Assembly (NCBI RefSeq): GCF_000314995.1
Contig: NZ_BAEO01000043.1
Span: forward strand, 1 to 59,523
Direction: 5' to 3'
Length of the DNA: 59,523 bases
Source of the DNA: Paraglaciecola arctica BSs20135
Lineage (GTDB): Bacteria > Pseudomonadota > Gammaproteobacteria > Enterobacterales > Alteromonadaceae
Shown here: piece after piece, positions 50,047-56,800 of the stretch
Layout of the letters: each line of letters opens with the position of its first letter
How positions within the stretch are numbered: the stretch's first letter is position 1
The notes under the pieces: generated by a model
Told to the model about the DNA's origin: nothing
The model's database searches: none
Seen by the model: only the letters and a program-made list of their open reading frames with translations
Translations under genes and position numbers: made by a program

Positions 50047-50683
50047 CCATTGTGATGTTCTAAAAAACTAACCGCCTTACACACCATTTTTAGGTAACCA
50101 ACTGAGAACAAACCTTGGCCTGCTATCGCTTCCTTTAGAGACAAAAATTAGTTGCTCAAAATATAAGGAATAAAAACAGATCGCCGTTTCTTGCCCCTTG
50201 TAATGACTTGATATGTCAAAATCTACTGCGGTTTTTCTTCATTTATAAGCATATTCGTGAACCGCCATATGCTGCATGTCAACATCAGAAATGGGCATGC
50301 AACAATTAACAGGGCAGCGATGGTAAGAGGGTAATACAATCGGCATTACCGATAACCGCTTTGGTGGCAACGCTACTGCTTTTCCGCCTTTAAAGTCTCA
50401 GTGAAAATGGCTTGATTTAGGATCGCTACAAATGTTCTTCTCATATTCAATGTACACTTTAACAGAGTCAGTCACACATCCTCCATGATGATCAGCACCC
50501 AAGCTCGACAAGGATGTCGAACTTGGGTGGTTCCGCCACCGGCTAGAATAAATCAGTTATCTTGGATGCCCTGTTAATTTCTATTAGTCGCCCAGCCATT
50601 AAAATACCGACAAGGCTAATTGGTGAGTCAGCTGCAAAAACGCAAAACCAGACCCTTTGCATTTCCTGATCTATTAAACAAAC
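50047..50683. other. gene-poor stretch in the array
   Basis: About 640 bp without a recognisable gene. A minus-strand open stretch of about 50 codons ending near 50,240 has no family. It contains a striking hairpin at 50497-50528, possibly the centre of a long attC. Confidence 0.45.
50457..50579 (-). repeat. possible long attC with central hairpin
   Basis: TTAACAG (50459-50465) and CTGTTAA (50571-50577) are exact complements placed about 105 bp apart. Between them ACCCAAG-C-TCGACA (50497) pairs with TGTCGA-A-CTTGGGT (to 50528) with one mismatched pair. The layout resembles a VCR-length attC for the yefM-yoeB cassette, but the cores fit GTTRRRY only partly (GTTAATT). Confidence 0.35.
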
Positions 50684-50730
50684 TTGGATTGTTATGTGCC
50701 ACCACGCTATACTGTACAAATAAACGTACA
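50684..50730 (+). promoter_or_regulatory. yefM-yoeB promoter and TGTACA operator
   Basis: TTGGAT (50684-50689) and TATACT (50708-50713) with an 18-bp spacer fit a sigma-70 promoter. Overlapping and following it are TGTACA (50713-50718) and CGTACA (50725-50730). YefM is known to bind short TGTACA palindromes for autoregulation. This gives the module its own promoter, opposite to the array. Confidence 0.7.
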
Positions 50731-50750
50731 TGAACATTTTGGAGTCAAAA

Positions 50751-51002
50751 ATGGATGCAATAAGCTATACAGCAGCTAGAGCAAATTTAGCAAACACAAT
50801 GGCGAATGTTTGTAATGATCATGCGCCAGTTATTATCACTCGTAAAAGTGAAGCTCCTGTTGTGATGATGTCTCTAGAAGACTATAACGCAATGCAAGAA
50901 ACCACATATCTACTCAGATCTCCAGCTAACGCTAGAAGCTTGCTTGATTCTATTGCCGAACTTGAAGCTGGCAATGGAACTCAAAGAGAGCTTATCGAGT
51001 GA
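50751..51002 (+). CDS. yefM: antitoxin YefM (Phd/YefM family)
   Basis: From the ATG at 50751 (GGAG six bases upstream) this is 83 residues. The N-terminal DNA-binding fold is MDAISYTAARANLANTM and PVIITRKSEAPVVMMSLEDYNAMQET; the C-terminal segment (LLDSIAELEAGNGTQRELIE) should wrap and neutralise YoeB. Its stop overlaps the toxin start. It is plus strand, against most cassettes. Confidence 0.93.
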   Translation: MDAISYTAARANLANTMANVCNDHAPVIITRKSEAPVVMMSLEDYNAMQETTYLLRSPANARSLLDSIAELEAGNGTQRELIE

Positions 51003-51259
51003 AACTCACTTTTTCAACTAAGGCCTGGGAACAATATCTATACTGGCAAACAACAGACAAAAAAATACTCAAACGAATCAATGTACTCATAAAAGATATC
51101 CAAATAACACCAAATGAGGGTATTGGAAAACCTGAGCCTTTAAAGCACGGGTTATCAGGGTATTGGTCTCGCCGAATTAATGATGAACATCGCATCGTAT
51201 ATAAACAGCAAAATGATACAATTTTAATTGCTCAACTGCGCTACCACTATGGCACATAA
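50999..51259 (+). CDS. yoeB: toxin YoeB, ribosome-dependent mRNA interferase
   Basis: An 86-residue RelE-superfamily toxin starting with GTG, overlapping yefM by 4 bp. Conserved features: TKAWEQYLYWQTTDKKILKRIN, GIGKPEPLKHGLSGYWSRRIN, EHRIVYK, and the C-terminal RYHYGT containing the catalytic His-Tyr. It appears complete. The TAA stop lies within the attC core (51254-51260). Confidence 0.95.
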   Translation: MKLTFSTKAWEQYLYWQTTDKKILKRINVLIKDIQITPNEGIGKPEPLKHGLSGYWSRRINDEHRIVYKQQNDTILIAQLRYHYGT

Positions 51260-51354
51260 CTGCCCTGTTAAGGGCCAAATTGTAGTTGGCTAAAATGTGA
51301 AGCTAAGCGGAACCACTCAACTGTTATTTGTTCCGTTTGAACAGATTGTTATAG
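51254..51354 (-). repeat. attC site
   Basis: Cores ACATAAC (51254-51260) and GTTATAG (51348-51354). Arms CCAAATTGTAGTTGG and CTCAACTGTTATTTG belong to the GTTGGCTAAAAT subfamily. It is the attC of the lipoprotein cassette, adjoining the end of yoeB. Confidence 0.8.
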
Positions 51355-51365
51355 GTATATTTAAC

Positions 51366-51872
51366 CTAAATAAATTTGGATACCCATTTAGAAATATATC
51401 TACCTTCAGCAATAGATATTTTTTCAAGCCTATCACACGCTCCAAAAGCAACCGCAGAACCAATTAATTTTGTTGTGGTATGCAGGGTAGCATCACCTTT
51501 TAATATAGAAGCTTTAATTGTTGCATTTGAGCTAGGTCTGATTGCCATAAAAGTCCATCTATGAGGTACAACATTTACGTACTCTACCTTTAATTCATAT
51601 TGTTCATTTCCTATTTTATTGCTTGAGGATATATTCATAGAGTGACTAAGAGATGAATCTAAAATTGATTTTCTTAAGACTGGCAGCATTGCACAGTCAG
51701 TTTTAAATTTACCATCTGCAACTTCTTTAGAAAAAGTAACATCTGACAAATATAAAGTTTGAGTGATTTTATTAACTTCTTTTTCTTCGACTAGTACTTT
51801 GTGATGCTTCTTATTACTACATGCTGCAATTAAAGTACTAATAACCAAAACAATTATTAATCTATTAAACAA
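51366..51872 (-). CDS. hypothetical lipoprotein (cassette)
   Basis: A 168-residue protein with a lipoprotein signal (LIIVLVISTLIAAC, lipobox around Cys18). The mature part is strand-rich (YELKVEYVNVVPHRWTFMAIRPSSNATIKASIL) with two later Cys that could pair. No family was recognised. Confidence 0.6.
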   Translation of the reverse strand: MFNRLIIVLVISTLIAACSNKKHHKVLVEEKEVNKITQTLYLSDVTFSKEVADGKFKTDCAMLPVLRKSILDSSLSHSMNISSSNKIGNEQYELKVEYVNVVPHRWTFMAIRPSSNATIKASILKGDATLHTTTKLIGSAVAFGACDRLEKISIAEGRYISKWVSKFI

Positions 51873-51902
51873 AATTGAAAGCTCCCTCTATGATTGAAAT
51901 AC

Positions 51903-51972
51903 ATATAACACCCCAATATGTCTACGAAAAAGAGCGCAGCGAGTTGAGGTCGGAATAATTGATTTGTTATGT
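51903..51972 (-). repeat. attC site
   Basis: Cores ATATAAC (51903-51909) and GTTATGT (51966-51972) bound a roughly 55-bp palindrome with central GAGCGCAGCGAGTTGAG. It is the attC of the 141-residue cassette gene. Confidence 0.7.
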
Positions 51973-51977
51973 TGCGT

Positions 51978-52403
51978 TTACTGAAGACCATAATGTTCAT
52001 TTAACCTCTCCTCGATATGACAAGGATCCCAAGCTGCCGCAACTTCTAAGTGTTGGCATTCTTCTTTGGTAGCAGAAACTTCATTCATCCATATGTGATC
52101 CACAATACTATATTTGCCATTAATCATATCTTTTTTGTAGTAGTAAGGTTTAGTTTTGAATCTATCGCTAAGTTCAACCTTTCCAGCTATCGGCCAACCA
52201 TTTTTACCAATACCATATTTCATTACCGTCACTTCGAACAAAATAGGTAATGCTACAATTTCTTCTGGGTTTAGATTTTCAGTATCGCAATAATCAACTA
52301 CAGCCAATCGCTCAGTTATTGTAACAACACCGTAGCAGTGTTTGTTGTCTCCAACAGGAATTTCTATGTAATTTCCAGGAGTCCAATGTTTACGAGTTGT
52401 CAT
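51978..52403 (-). CDS. hypothetical cassette protein, possibly Imm26-like
   Basis: A 141-residue soluble protein: WTPGNYIEIPVGDNKHCYGVVTITERLAVVDYCD at the N-terminus resembles the immunity protein 26 (Imm26) fold, which starts with a W-x-x-G-(D/N)-x-(F/I)-x-IP pattern. Immunity proteins of this type usually accompany polymorphic toxins; none is adjacent, so the assignment is tentative. Confidence 0.5.
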   Translation of the reverse strand: MTTRKHWTPGNYIEIPVGDNKHCYGVVTITERLAVVDYCDTENLNPEEIVALPILFEVTVMKYGIGKNGWPIAGKVELSDRFKTKPYYYKKDMINGKYSIVDHIWMNEVSATKEECQHLEVAAAWDPCHIEERLNEHYGLQ

Positions 52404-52423
52404 ACATCCTCAAGCAACATAAC

Positions 52424-52569
52424 GAGGCTGTAGAATTTATCTGAAAGCCCAAATCAATAAGAAATGGAGTCTCTGTATCGCACTGTATGCTAATAACTCA
52501 ACTTAACCAATGCAATTAGAACCCTGTTTTTAAGCCATAAAATTAATTTTTGATAAATTCTACAGCCTC
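52424..52569. mobile_element. 146-bp geneless element with 18-bp perfect terminal inverted repeats
   Basis: GAGGCTGTAGAATTTATC at 52424-52441 is exactly complementary to 52552-52569. AAC flanks it on both sides (52421-52423, 52570-52572). Excision of the element plus one AAC recreates a normal attC start, CATAACGCTTAATAT. No reading frame of note lies inside. It is either a MITE inserted in the attC core with a 3-bp duplication, or a geneless cassette placed there by the integron integrase. Confidence 0.7.
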
Positions 52570-52650
52570 AACGCTTAATATAACCAGAAAATACGAAGCG
52601 CTTTGGGCGTAGCCCAGCGAGTAATTTTCTGGTTGATGTTTTTGTTAGCA
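52566..52650 (-). repeat. attC site
   Basis: Cores CCTCAAC (52566-52572) and GTTAGCA (52644-52650). Arms ATAACCAGAAAAT and ATTTTCTGGTT, centre GCGCTTTGGGCGTAGCCCAGCGAG. A member of the GAGCGCTTT/CAGCGAG subfamily; attC of the HhH-protein cassette. Confidence 0.9.
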
Positions 52651-52655
52651 ATATA

Positions 52656-52934
52656 CTACTCCATGTAAAGTTTTCTTTCTTTTGTGAAGTGCCACCAAGG
52701 AAGCGAATTACCACCTTCCATATAAGATATTGCCGATAAGAAAACATCTATAATACAGTGATCTTGTTTGCAACCAAGTCTCGAACAATGTTGTCGATAC
52801 AATTCATATGCATTTTTGCCAATGAGTTGTTTTGGATGAGTTAATCCAATTTTTTCTAATTCAGCTGATATAGCTTTACCAATATTTGGTAAATCTGACA
52901 TTTTTGAGATTTTATCGCGATCGGGTGATTTCAT
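52656..52934 (-). CDS. helix-hairpin-helix (pathogenicity locus/TfoX-C-like) protein
   Basis: A 92-residue protein. ISKMSDLPNIGKAISAELEKIGLTHPKQLIGK is a helix-hairpin-helix pattern typical of the Cdd1/'pathogenicity locus' family, followed by CSRLGCKQDHCIIDVFLSAISYMEGG and PWWHFTKERK, also family-like. A nucleic-acid or protein-binding role is likely but unproven. Common as a stand-alone cassette gene. Confidence 0.75.
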   Translation of the reverse strand: MKSPDRDKISKMSDLPNIGKAISAELEKIGLTHPKQLIGKNAYELYRQHCSRLGCKQDHCIIDVFLSAISYMEGGNSLPWWHFTKERKLYME

Positions 52935-52941
52935 ATTATAT

Positions 52942-53032
52942 TGTTAACGCTTTTTATAAATGGCGCGCGTTTATTGCGTGTCCAGTGGAGGCCGTTTTTT
53001 GGCCGTAACGATATTTAATAAACGTGTTAAAT
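52942..53032 (-). repeat. attC site
   Basis: Cores TGTTAAC (52942-52948) and GTTAAAT (53026-53032), with the GTGTCCAGTGGAGGCCGTTTTTTGGCC centre shared with the site at 56,419. attC of the DUF2846-like lipoprotein cassette. Confidence 0.85.
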
Positions 53033-53048
53033 TTTTAAACTAAATGAT

Positions 53049-53594
53049 TTACAGGGCATTGTCATCAGTAATAGGTGTGATATTTGCGTCGCCACTCTCA
53101 ACTCTCTGTAGAATTTTTTCTGCTTTCAGAATATATTTTTTAGGTACTTCTTTAGGTGATGATTTATCAATGGAAACCGTGCTCATTGTATTCCACTCAG
53201 AGATCCTTGTGTCTGTAGACTTAGCAACTCCAAGGCTTATTGGTCCCCAGCCAGACATGTTGAATTTTAGATAGTATGTTTTTCCTGGTTTTAGCTCTCC
53301 TTTTGCTACCCCCCAAGAACCTTGCACATAAACCATAAAAGTATGTACTCCTGGTTTAGCCTCATATTGCAGAAGCTTTCCTGCTTCAAGAGTTCCGATA
53401 AAATCACTTCCATCCCAAGCTTCAACCTTTGCACCATCGCCCATAAAAACAGCTCTTCGAACAATATTAACAGTGGCTACATCTGGTTTTGCCACTGACT
53501 GAAATTCTACCTCTTTCATATTACCTAACCCAGCACAACCTGTTAGCCCAATAAGTACAATGAAAACAATAATAATTTGAAAACCTTTAAACAT
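53049..53594 (-). CDS. DUF2846-like lipoprotein
   Basis: A 181-residue lipoprotein: signal MFKGFQIIIVFIVLIGLTGC with lipobox LTGC (Cys20). The mature domain follows the DUF2846 pattern of a small beta sandwich (VNIVRRAVFMGDGAKVEAWDG, PGVHTFMVYVQGSWG, KPGKTYYLKFNMSG). Probably a periplasmic-facing outer- or inner-membrane lipoprotein; function unknown. Confidence 0.7.
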   Translation of the reverse strand: MFKGFQIIIVFIVLIGLTGCAGLGNMKEVEFQSVAKPDVATVNIVRRAVFMGDGAKVEAWDGSDFIGTLEAGKLLQYEAKPGVHTFMVYVQGSWGVAKGELKPGKTYYLKFNMSGWGPISLGVAKSTDTRISEWNTMSTVSIDKSSPKEVPKKYILKAEKILQRVESGDANITPITDDNAL

Positions 53595-53658
53595 CTCAAA
53601 ACCCTTTTATGTATATGTTGTTTCAGTTCGATAGTTAATCCATCAAACAACCGAATAA

Positions 53659-53735
53659 ATTTAACGCTTAATAAATGGGAATTTTATGAGCGCTTTTTCA
53701 GCGAGTAAAATTCCCGCTGACTTGGCTTGTTAGGT
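53659..53735 (-). repeat. attC site
   Basis: Cores ATTTAAC (53659-53665) and GTTAGGT (53729-53735), a perfect GTTRRRY. Arms GGGAATTTTATGAGCGC and GCGAGTAAAATTCCC are nearly identical to the site at 59,009. Confidence 0.92.
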
Positions 53736-53741
53736 TTCAAA

Positions 53742-53990
53742 TTAATTACTTAGTAAAAATAAAAATGCCAGAATAAATATTAGGACTGGCACAATTTTGA
53801 TTGCCAACCAACCACCTTTGCGTTTTTGATACTTCATATATTTCTTCAAATGACGAATATCGAAAACAGTTAATTCGTAGCTGCAGTGGAGGCACTCCAT
53901 TTCACCACGCTTAATATGTTTGCCACAAACTGGGCATGGTGCTGTTTCTTTACGTTCCAGATTATCATCAAAATCGAAATCCACTTTCAA
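53742..53990 (-). CDS. zinc-ribbon membrane protein (cassette)
   Basis: An 82-residue protein with a rubredoxin-type zinc ribbon (CPVCGKHIKRGEMECLHC, about residues 18-35) and one C-terminal membrane helix (LAIKIVPVLIFILAFLFLL). The ribbon should lie on the cytoplasmic side. Function unknown. Confidence 0.7.
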   Translation of the reverse strand: MKVDFDFDDNLERKETAPCPVCGKHIKRGEMECLHCSYELTVFDIRHLKKYMKYQKRKGGWLAIKIVPVLIFILAFLFLLSN

Positions 53991-54004
53991 TTAACCTCGT
54001 TGAA

Positions 54005-54091
54005 ACCTAACGCGCCGTTAATGGGTGAGCTCAGTTTGCGAGTCCGTGCCAGCGTTGTTTGCTGGCGTTTTCGTTAAACGGCTTGTTATCT
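54005..54091 (-). repeat. attC site
   Basis: Cores ACCTAAC (54005-54011) and GTTATCT (54085-54091), with outer arms GCGCCGTTAATG and CGTTAAACGGC. attC of the cupin cassette. Confidence 0.85.
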
Positions 54092-54094
54092 GCA

Positions 54095-54400
54095 TTACTT
54101 GAACCAGAATTCAATTTCATCAGTTTCCATTTCAAACGAGGCGGAATGCTCGACTTTTGCAGGGACATGATACCACTGGCCCACGCCAATTTTTTGAACA
54201 CTACCGTTCATTTTAAGAATTAACTCCCCCTTAGTTATAACCCCATGATTGTCTGTATCATGAGAATGAGGCGGGATTGATGTTCCAGAAGGGTATGACG
54301 CGAAAAGAACATCACTGTTTTTTGCTTCCAATTTATGGGCATCAAAACGACCATCAAAAAGTGGCAGTTCTTTTATTTTATGTGGATAGCTTCCCGACAC
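54095..54400 (-). CDS. cupin domain protein
   Basis: A 101-residue single cupin barrel. Motif 1 is PPHSHDTDNHGVITKGEL with metal-binding His residues; motif 2 is VGQWYHVPAKVEHSASF with a further His. It ends EIEFWFK. Small cupins bind metals and act as isomerases, dioxygenases or sensors; no specific role can be assigned. Confidence 0.82.
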   Translation of the reverse strand: MSGSYPHKIKELPLFDGRFDAHKLEAKNSDVLFASYPSGTSIPPHSHDTDNHGVITKGELILKMNGSVQKIGVGQWYHVPAKVEHSASFEMETDEIEFWFK

Positions 54401-54420
54401 TTAACTCTCCTTGATTTTGC

Positions 54421-54505
54421 ATATAACACTTAAGCTAAACAGAAAACGTGAGCGCTTTGGGCGAAGCCCAGCGAGTGGTTTTCTGTTTTGAGATTCTTGT
54501 TAGTT
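54421..54505 (-). repeat. attC site
   Basis: Cores ATATAAC (54421-54427) and GTTAGTT (54499-54505). Arms AAACAGAAAACGTGAGCGCT and GAGTGGTTTTCTGTTTT; GGGCGAAGCCC centre shared with the site at 52,566. Confidence 0.9.
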
Positions 54506-55054
54506 TGCATTATTTTTCAACCAGTTAGTAATGTAATCGGTTGTGTCTTTAATTGAAACCACTTCATTAAATATTAAATCAGATTTATTTCTAACTTGCT
54601 TGACCGCTGATATATAAATTTCTCTAAAGTGATCCTCATATTTATCCAAATAATTAGAGATAGAGCATATTTAGTCAGAATTCGGTTGTTCAGTATGCCT
54701 TTTGATAATACGAGCTAGGCATAACTCTAAGGGTTGATCTAACAAAACAACGAAATCGATTAATGACGACATAGAATCACGTTCTTTACCAAATGGCTCT
54801 TCAATAAAAATAAAACGACTGTCATTTTTTGAAATTAGGCTTTCCAATGAAGTAACAAATCTTGGCGTTTTAATCAGGGAAACGTTTGCTCCATTTTTTA
54901 GCCAGTTCTTAATGTTTTTAGGGTATGTACTGTTATCCGTGTGAGCATCAAAAAGTAGAAATGGGCAATCAAACTCATCAGCTAGTTCTTTAACAATTGT
55001 GGTTTTCCCTGCGCCAGATGCCCCACTTACTGCAACTACTTTTATGTTATTCAT
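54500..55054 (-). pseudogene. P-loop kinase-like gene with in-frame stop
   Basis: The first 127 codons encode a small-kinase fold: Walker A SGASGAGKTTIV (about residues 10-21), LFDAHTDNS, then FIFIEEPFGKE and a lid-like RIIKRHTE. TAA at 54671-54673 interrupts it. The same frame continues for about 55 codons (CSISNYLDKYEDHFREIY...TDYITNWLKNN) to a second TAA at 54500-54502, which falls inside the attC core as in other cassettes. The natural product was therefore about 183 residues, a uridine-kinase-like P-loop protein, and this copy is truncated. Confidence 0.75.
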
Positions 55055-55097
55055 ACTACCCTAGTGTGACAGAATCCGATTGCAAACTTACACTTCG

Positions 55098-55192
55098 CAT
55101 AAACAGCGGAGCAAGTAGGACGCTTTTTTGCGTTGTGTATTTTTCAAAAATCCGGCGTACTTGCGGAGTCTGATTTTATGCGTTTGTTATAG
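55098..55192 (-). repeat. attC site with degenerate left core
   Basis: Arms GCATAAACAGCGGAGCAAGT and ACTTGCGGAGTCTGATTTTATGC pair well, and the right core is GTTATAG (55186-55192). Just left of the palindrome the sequence is CACTTC instead of YYYAAC. attC of the hicAB cassette. Confidence 0.65.
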
Positions 55193-55528
55193 CCCATTGA
55201 CTACCGTACTTGATATCGATTCGACAACAAGCTGATTAATACTCTTACCTGTTGCAGAGGCCTTGAGAACTAGATTTTCATGTAGTTCAGGGCTTATGCG
55301 GACATTGAATTTACCCGAGTAATTCTTTCTAGGGCTCACTCCATCTTCACTGCACATTTCAAGAAACATGTTTAGTGATAACTGACCTTCTTTATGAAGC
55401 CCGGTAATATCGGATGCATAAAAATCTGCACCTCCATTCAAATTAATAAATTCTCCTCTAAACATTTCTATTTCGGGATCATAATTAATGACAGCATCGT
55501 AACCATCAATTTTCATAACATTTTTCAT
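55187..55528 (-). CDS. hicB: antitoxin HicB
   Basis: A 113-residue antitoxin. The N-terminal partially degraded RNase H-like fold (MKIDGYDAVINYDPEIEMFRGEFINLNGGADFYA) is followed by a C-terminal Arc-type DNA-binding segment (GKFNVRISPELHENLVLKASATGKSINQLVVESI). The start overlaps the hicA stop (ATGA). It seems intact, and its stop codon lies inside the attC core. Confidence 0.92.
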   Translation of the reverse strand: MKNVMKIDGYDAVINYDPEIEMFRGEFINLNGGADFYASDITGLHKEGQLSLNMFLEMCSEDGVSPRKNYSGKFNVRISPELHENLVLKASATGKSINQLVVESISSTVVNGL

Positions 55529-55776
55529 GGTTTTACCCCATTCATTTCAAACCAGCGTCGAATACTACTCACCGCGCCTTTATCTGTATCAGGTGATGGA
55601 TGTGGACGATGGAATACTCTGCGCTCACCAAAAAGTCTCACACCAACACGAGAACCTTCGCCCTCAACTATATCAGCACCTAATTCGATAAATAGCTGTT
55701 CAATATCTTTCCACTTTACATTTCCACTTACAGGCCTAGCAAAAATGAGAGCGATTGTTTTCTGATTCTTTTTTTT
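55525..55776 (-). pseudogene. hicA: toxin HicA, no recognisable start codon
   Basis: The frame ending at 55525 encodes a complete HicA body of about 81 residues: KTIALIFARPVSGNVKWKDIE, LGADIVEGEGSRVGVRL and the catalytic-His region VFHRPHPSPDTDKGAV. Upstream of KNQKT the frame runs through an A8 tract and back to TGA with no ATG, GTG or TTG. The normal start (Met about three to five residues before KT) is missing. The left half of the neighbouring attC also seems missing, suggesting a deletion or point loss at about 55,775-55,800. Start from a rare codon cannot be excluded. Confidence 0.75.
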
Positions 55777-55789
55777 ATTGGAATATTTT

Positions 55790-55899
55790 AGTACTAGATA
55801 GTAGTACCGTCAAGCAGAGTTCTGGATGGGCTATAGCACTTACCATAAGCGGCCGACCGGCGCACTTGGGGCACGTCCTACTTCATGGTTTTGTTATCC
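55790..55899 (-). repeat. half attC
   Basis: The right arm (GTCCTACTTCATGG) and right core GTTATCC (55893-55899) are present, but no complementary left arm or RYYYAAC core was found towards hicA. A central GCCGACCGGC palindrome remains. attC of the brnTA cassette, probably damaged. Confidence 0.45.
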
Positions 55900-55900
55900 T

Positions 55901-56126
55901 TCACTGCCAATCTACCCTTGGCTCTTTTTGCGAATCTGCGCAGTCTTTCAAATATAGATTAATTAGATTTTGATACGGAATACCGTTCTTTTCCGATAGC
56001 TTCTTAAAATAGCCAATTACGTCTTTATCTAATCGAATTGTAATTTGTTTTTTTGTTTTTTTGTTTTTTTGTTTTTTTTACGTAGGGATTCTCTATCGAA
56101 TCTGTAAAGTCATAGTGTTCACGCAT
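55901..56126 (-). pseudogene. brnA: antitoxin BrnA, frameshifted by an 8-bp repeat expansion
   Basis: ATG at 56126 starts MREHYDFTDSIENPYVKKTKKQ, a normal BrnA opening, but the frame ends after 33 codons. The rest of BrnA (KQITIRLDKDVIGYFKKL, IPYQNLINLYLKDC) continues in another frame to TGA at 55901. The switch is caused by four copies of an A7C unit (56047-56079). Two copies, or five, would restore the family-like reading KKTKKQITIRLDK. Confidence 0.85.
56047..56079. repeat. octanucleotide simple-sequence repeat (GTTTTTTT)4
   Basis: Four tandem GT7 units (G at 56047, 56055, 56063, 56071; the last has T8) lie within brnA. Units of 8 bp shift frame with each copy gained or lost, the format of slipped-strand phase-variable tracts. 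Confidence 0.9.
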
Positions 56127-56412
56127 TATGGAAATCCTTATAGATCTTACGCTTTCGTTTATCTGCCTTACGTGCCGAAATTATGCGGATAATATCACCG
56201 TTATCGCGATAACAATGACAAACAATCAGTAAGCGACCAGCTGTACTTTAACCTAAAATAATAAATCGCTCTTCTCCATGTGAGCTGTCAGGATCAGGTA
56301 TTAACCGCGCCAAAACATCAGAAAACACAGTATTAACTTCATCAAAACTAACACCATGCCTCTTAGAATTAGAAGCAGCTTTCGCTATATCCCATTGAAA
56401 ATTAAAATCAAC
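56119..56412 (-). pseudogene. brnT: toxin BrnT with nonsense codon and no start
   Basis: The conceptual product is BrnT-like throughout: FQWDIAKAASNSKRHGVSFDEV, RLIPDPDSSHGEERFIILG, then stop TAA (56248-56250) where a Tyr or similar is expected, then GRLLIVCHCYRDNGDIIRIISARKADKRKRK. The first codon of the fold is GTT, with no ATG/GTG/TTG in frame before the attC core 13 bp upstream. The toxin is therefore dead, which makes the broken antitoxin tolerable. It overlaps brnA by 8 bp. Confidence 0.85.
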
Positions 56413-56418
56413 CTCGTG

Positions 56419-56505
56419 AAGGAACGCCCCAATAAACGGCGCAGCTTGCTGCGTCCAATGGAGGCCGCTTTTTGCCCGTAATGTTGTTTGATTGACTTGT
56501 TAAAT
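56419..56505 (-). repeat. attC site
   Basis: Left core AAGGAAC (56419-56425), right core GTTAAAT (56499-56505). The GCGTCCAATGGAGGCCGCTTTTT centre matches the subfamily seen at 52,942. attC of the ccdAB cassette. Confidence 0.85.
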
Positions 56506-56554
56506 GCTTAGGACTAATCTATGCGCATAGCAATACGCACCAAAAGGCAATACC

Positions 56555-56800
56555 ATGCAAACACTATACGACACCAACGCTCCTAAAAAACCAACAAACC
56601 TTAGTTTAAACAGCGACTTACTTAAAAAATCAAAGCTTTTAAACATTAATCTTTCAGCCACACTTGAGCAAGCACTACGCACAAAACTAGCCGAAAAAGA
56701 AGCTGAAAGCTGGGCTAGTAACAACAAAATGGCCATAAAAGCATACAATAATTTTGTAGAAAAAAATGGCCTATTTGGCGATGAATACAGAACATTTTAA
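56555..56800 (+). CDS. ccdA: antitoxin CcdA
   Basis: An 81-residue antitoxin: ribbon-helix-helix start (PKKPTNLSLNSDLLKKSKLLNINLSATLEQAL), then the toxin-binding tail ending ASNNKMAIKAYNNFVEKNGLFGDEYRTF, which matches the CcdA C-terminus closely in style. Its TAA shares one base with the ccdB ATG. Plus strand, opposite to the array. Confidence 0.93.
   Translation: MQTLYDTNAPKKPTNLSLNSDLLKKSKLLNINLSATLEQALRTKLAEKEAESWASNNKMAIKAYNNFVEKNGLFGDEYRTF

Noticed and set aside
50226-50400. Minus-strand open stretch of about 50 codons (includes HRCPVNCCMPISDVDMQH)
   Set aside because: Looked at as a transposase or integrase remnant, but no motif supports it and no clear start exists.
56041-56079. GT-rich repeat considered as a CRISPR or origin-type repeat
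   Set aside because: Units are 8 bp, contiguous and within the brnA coding region; there are no spacers.
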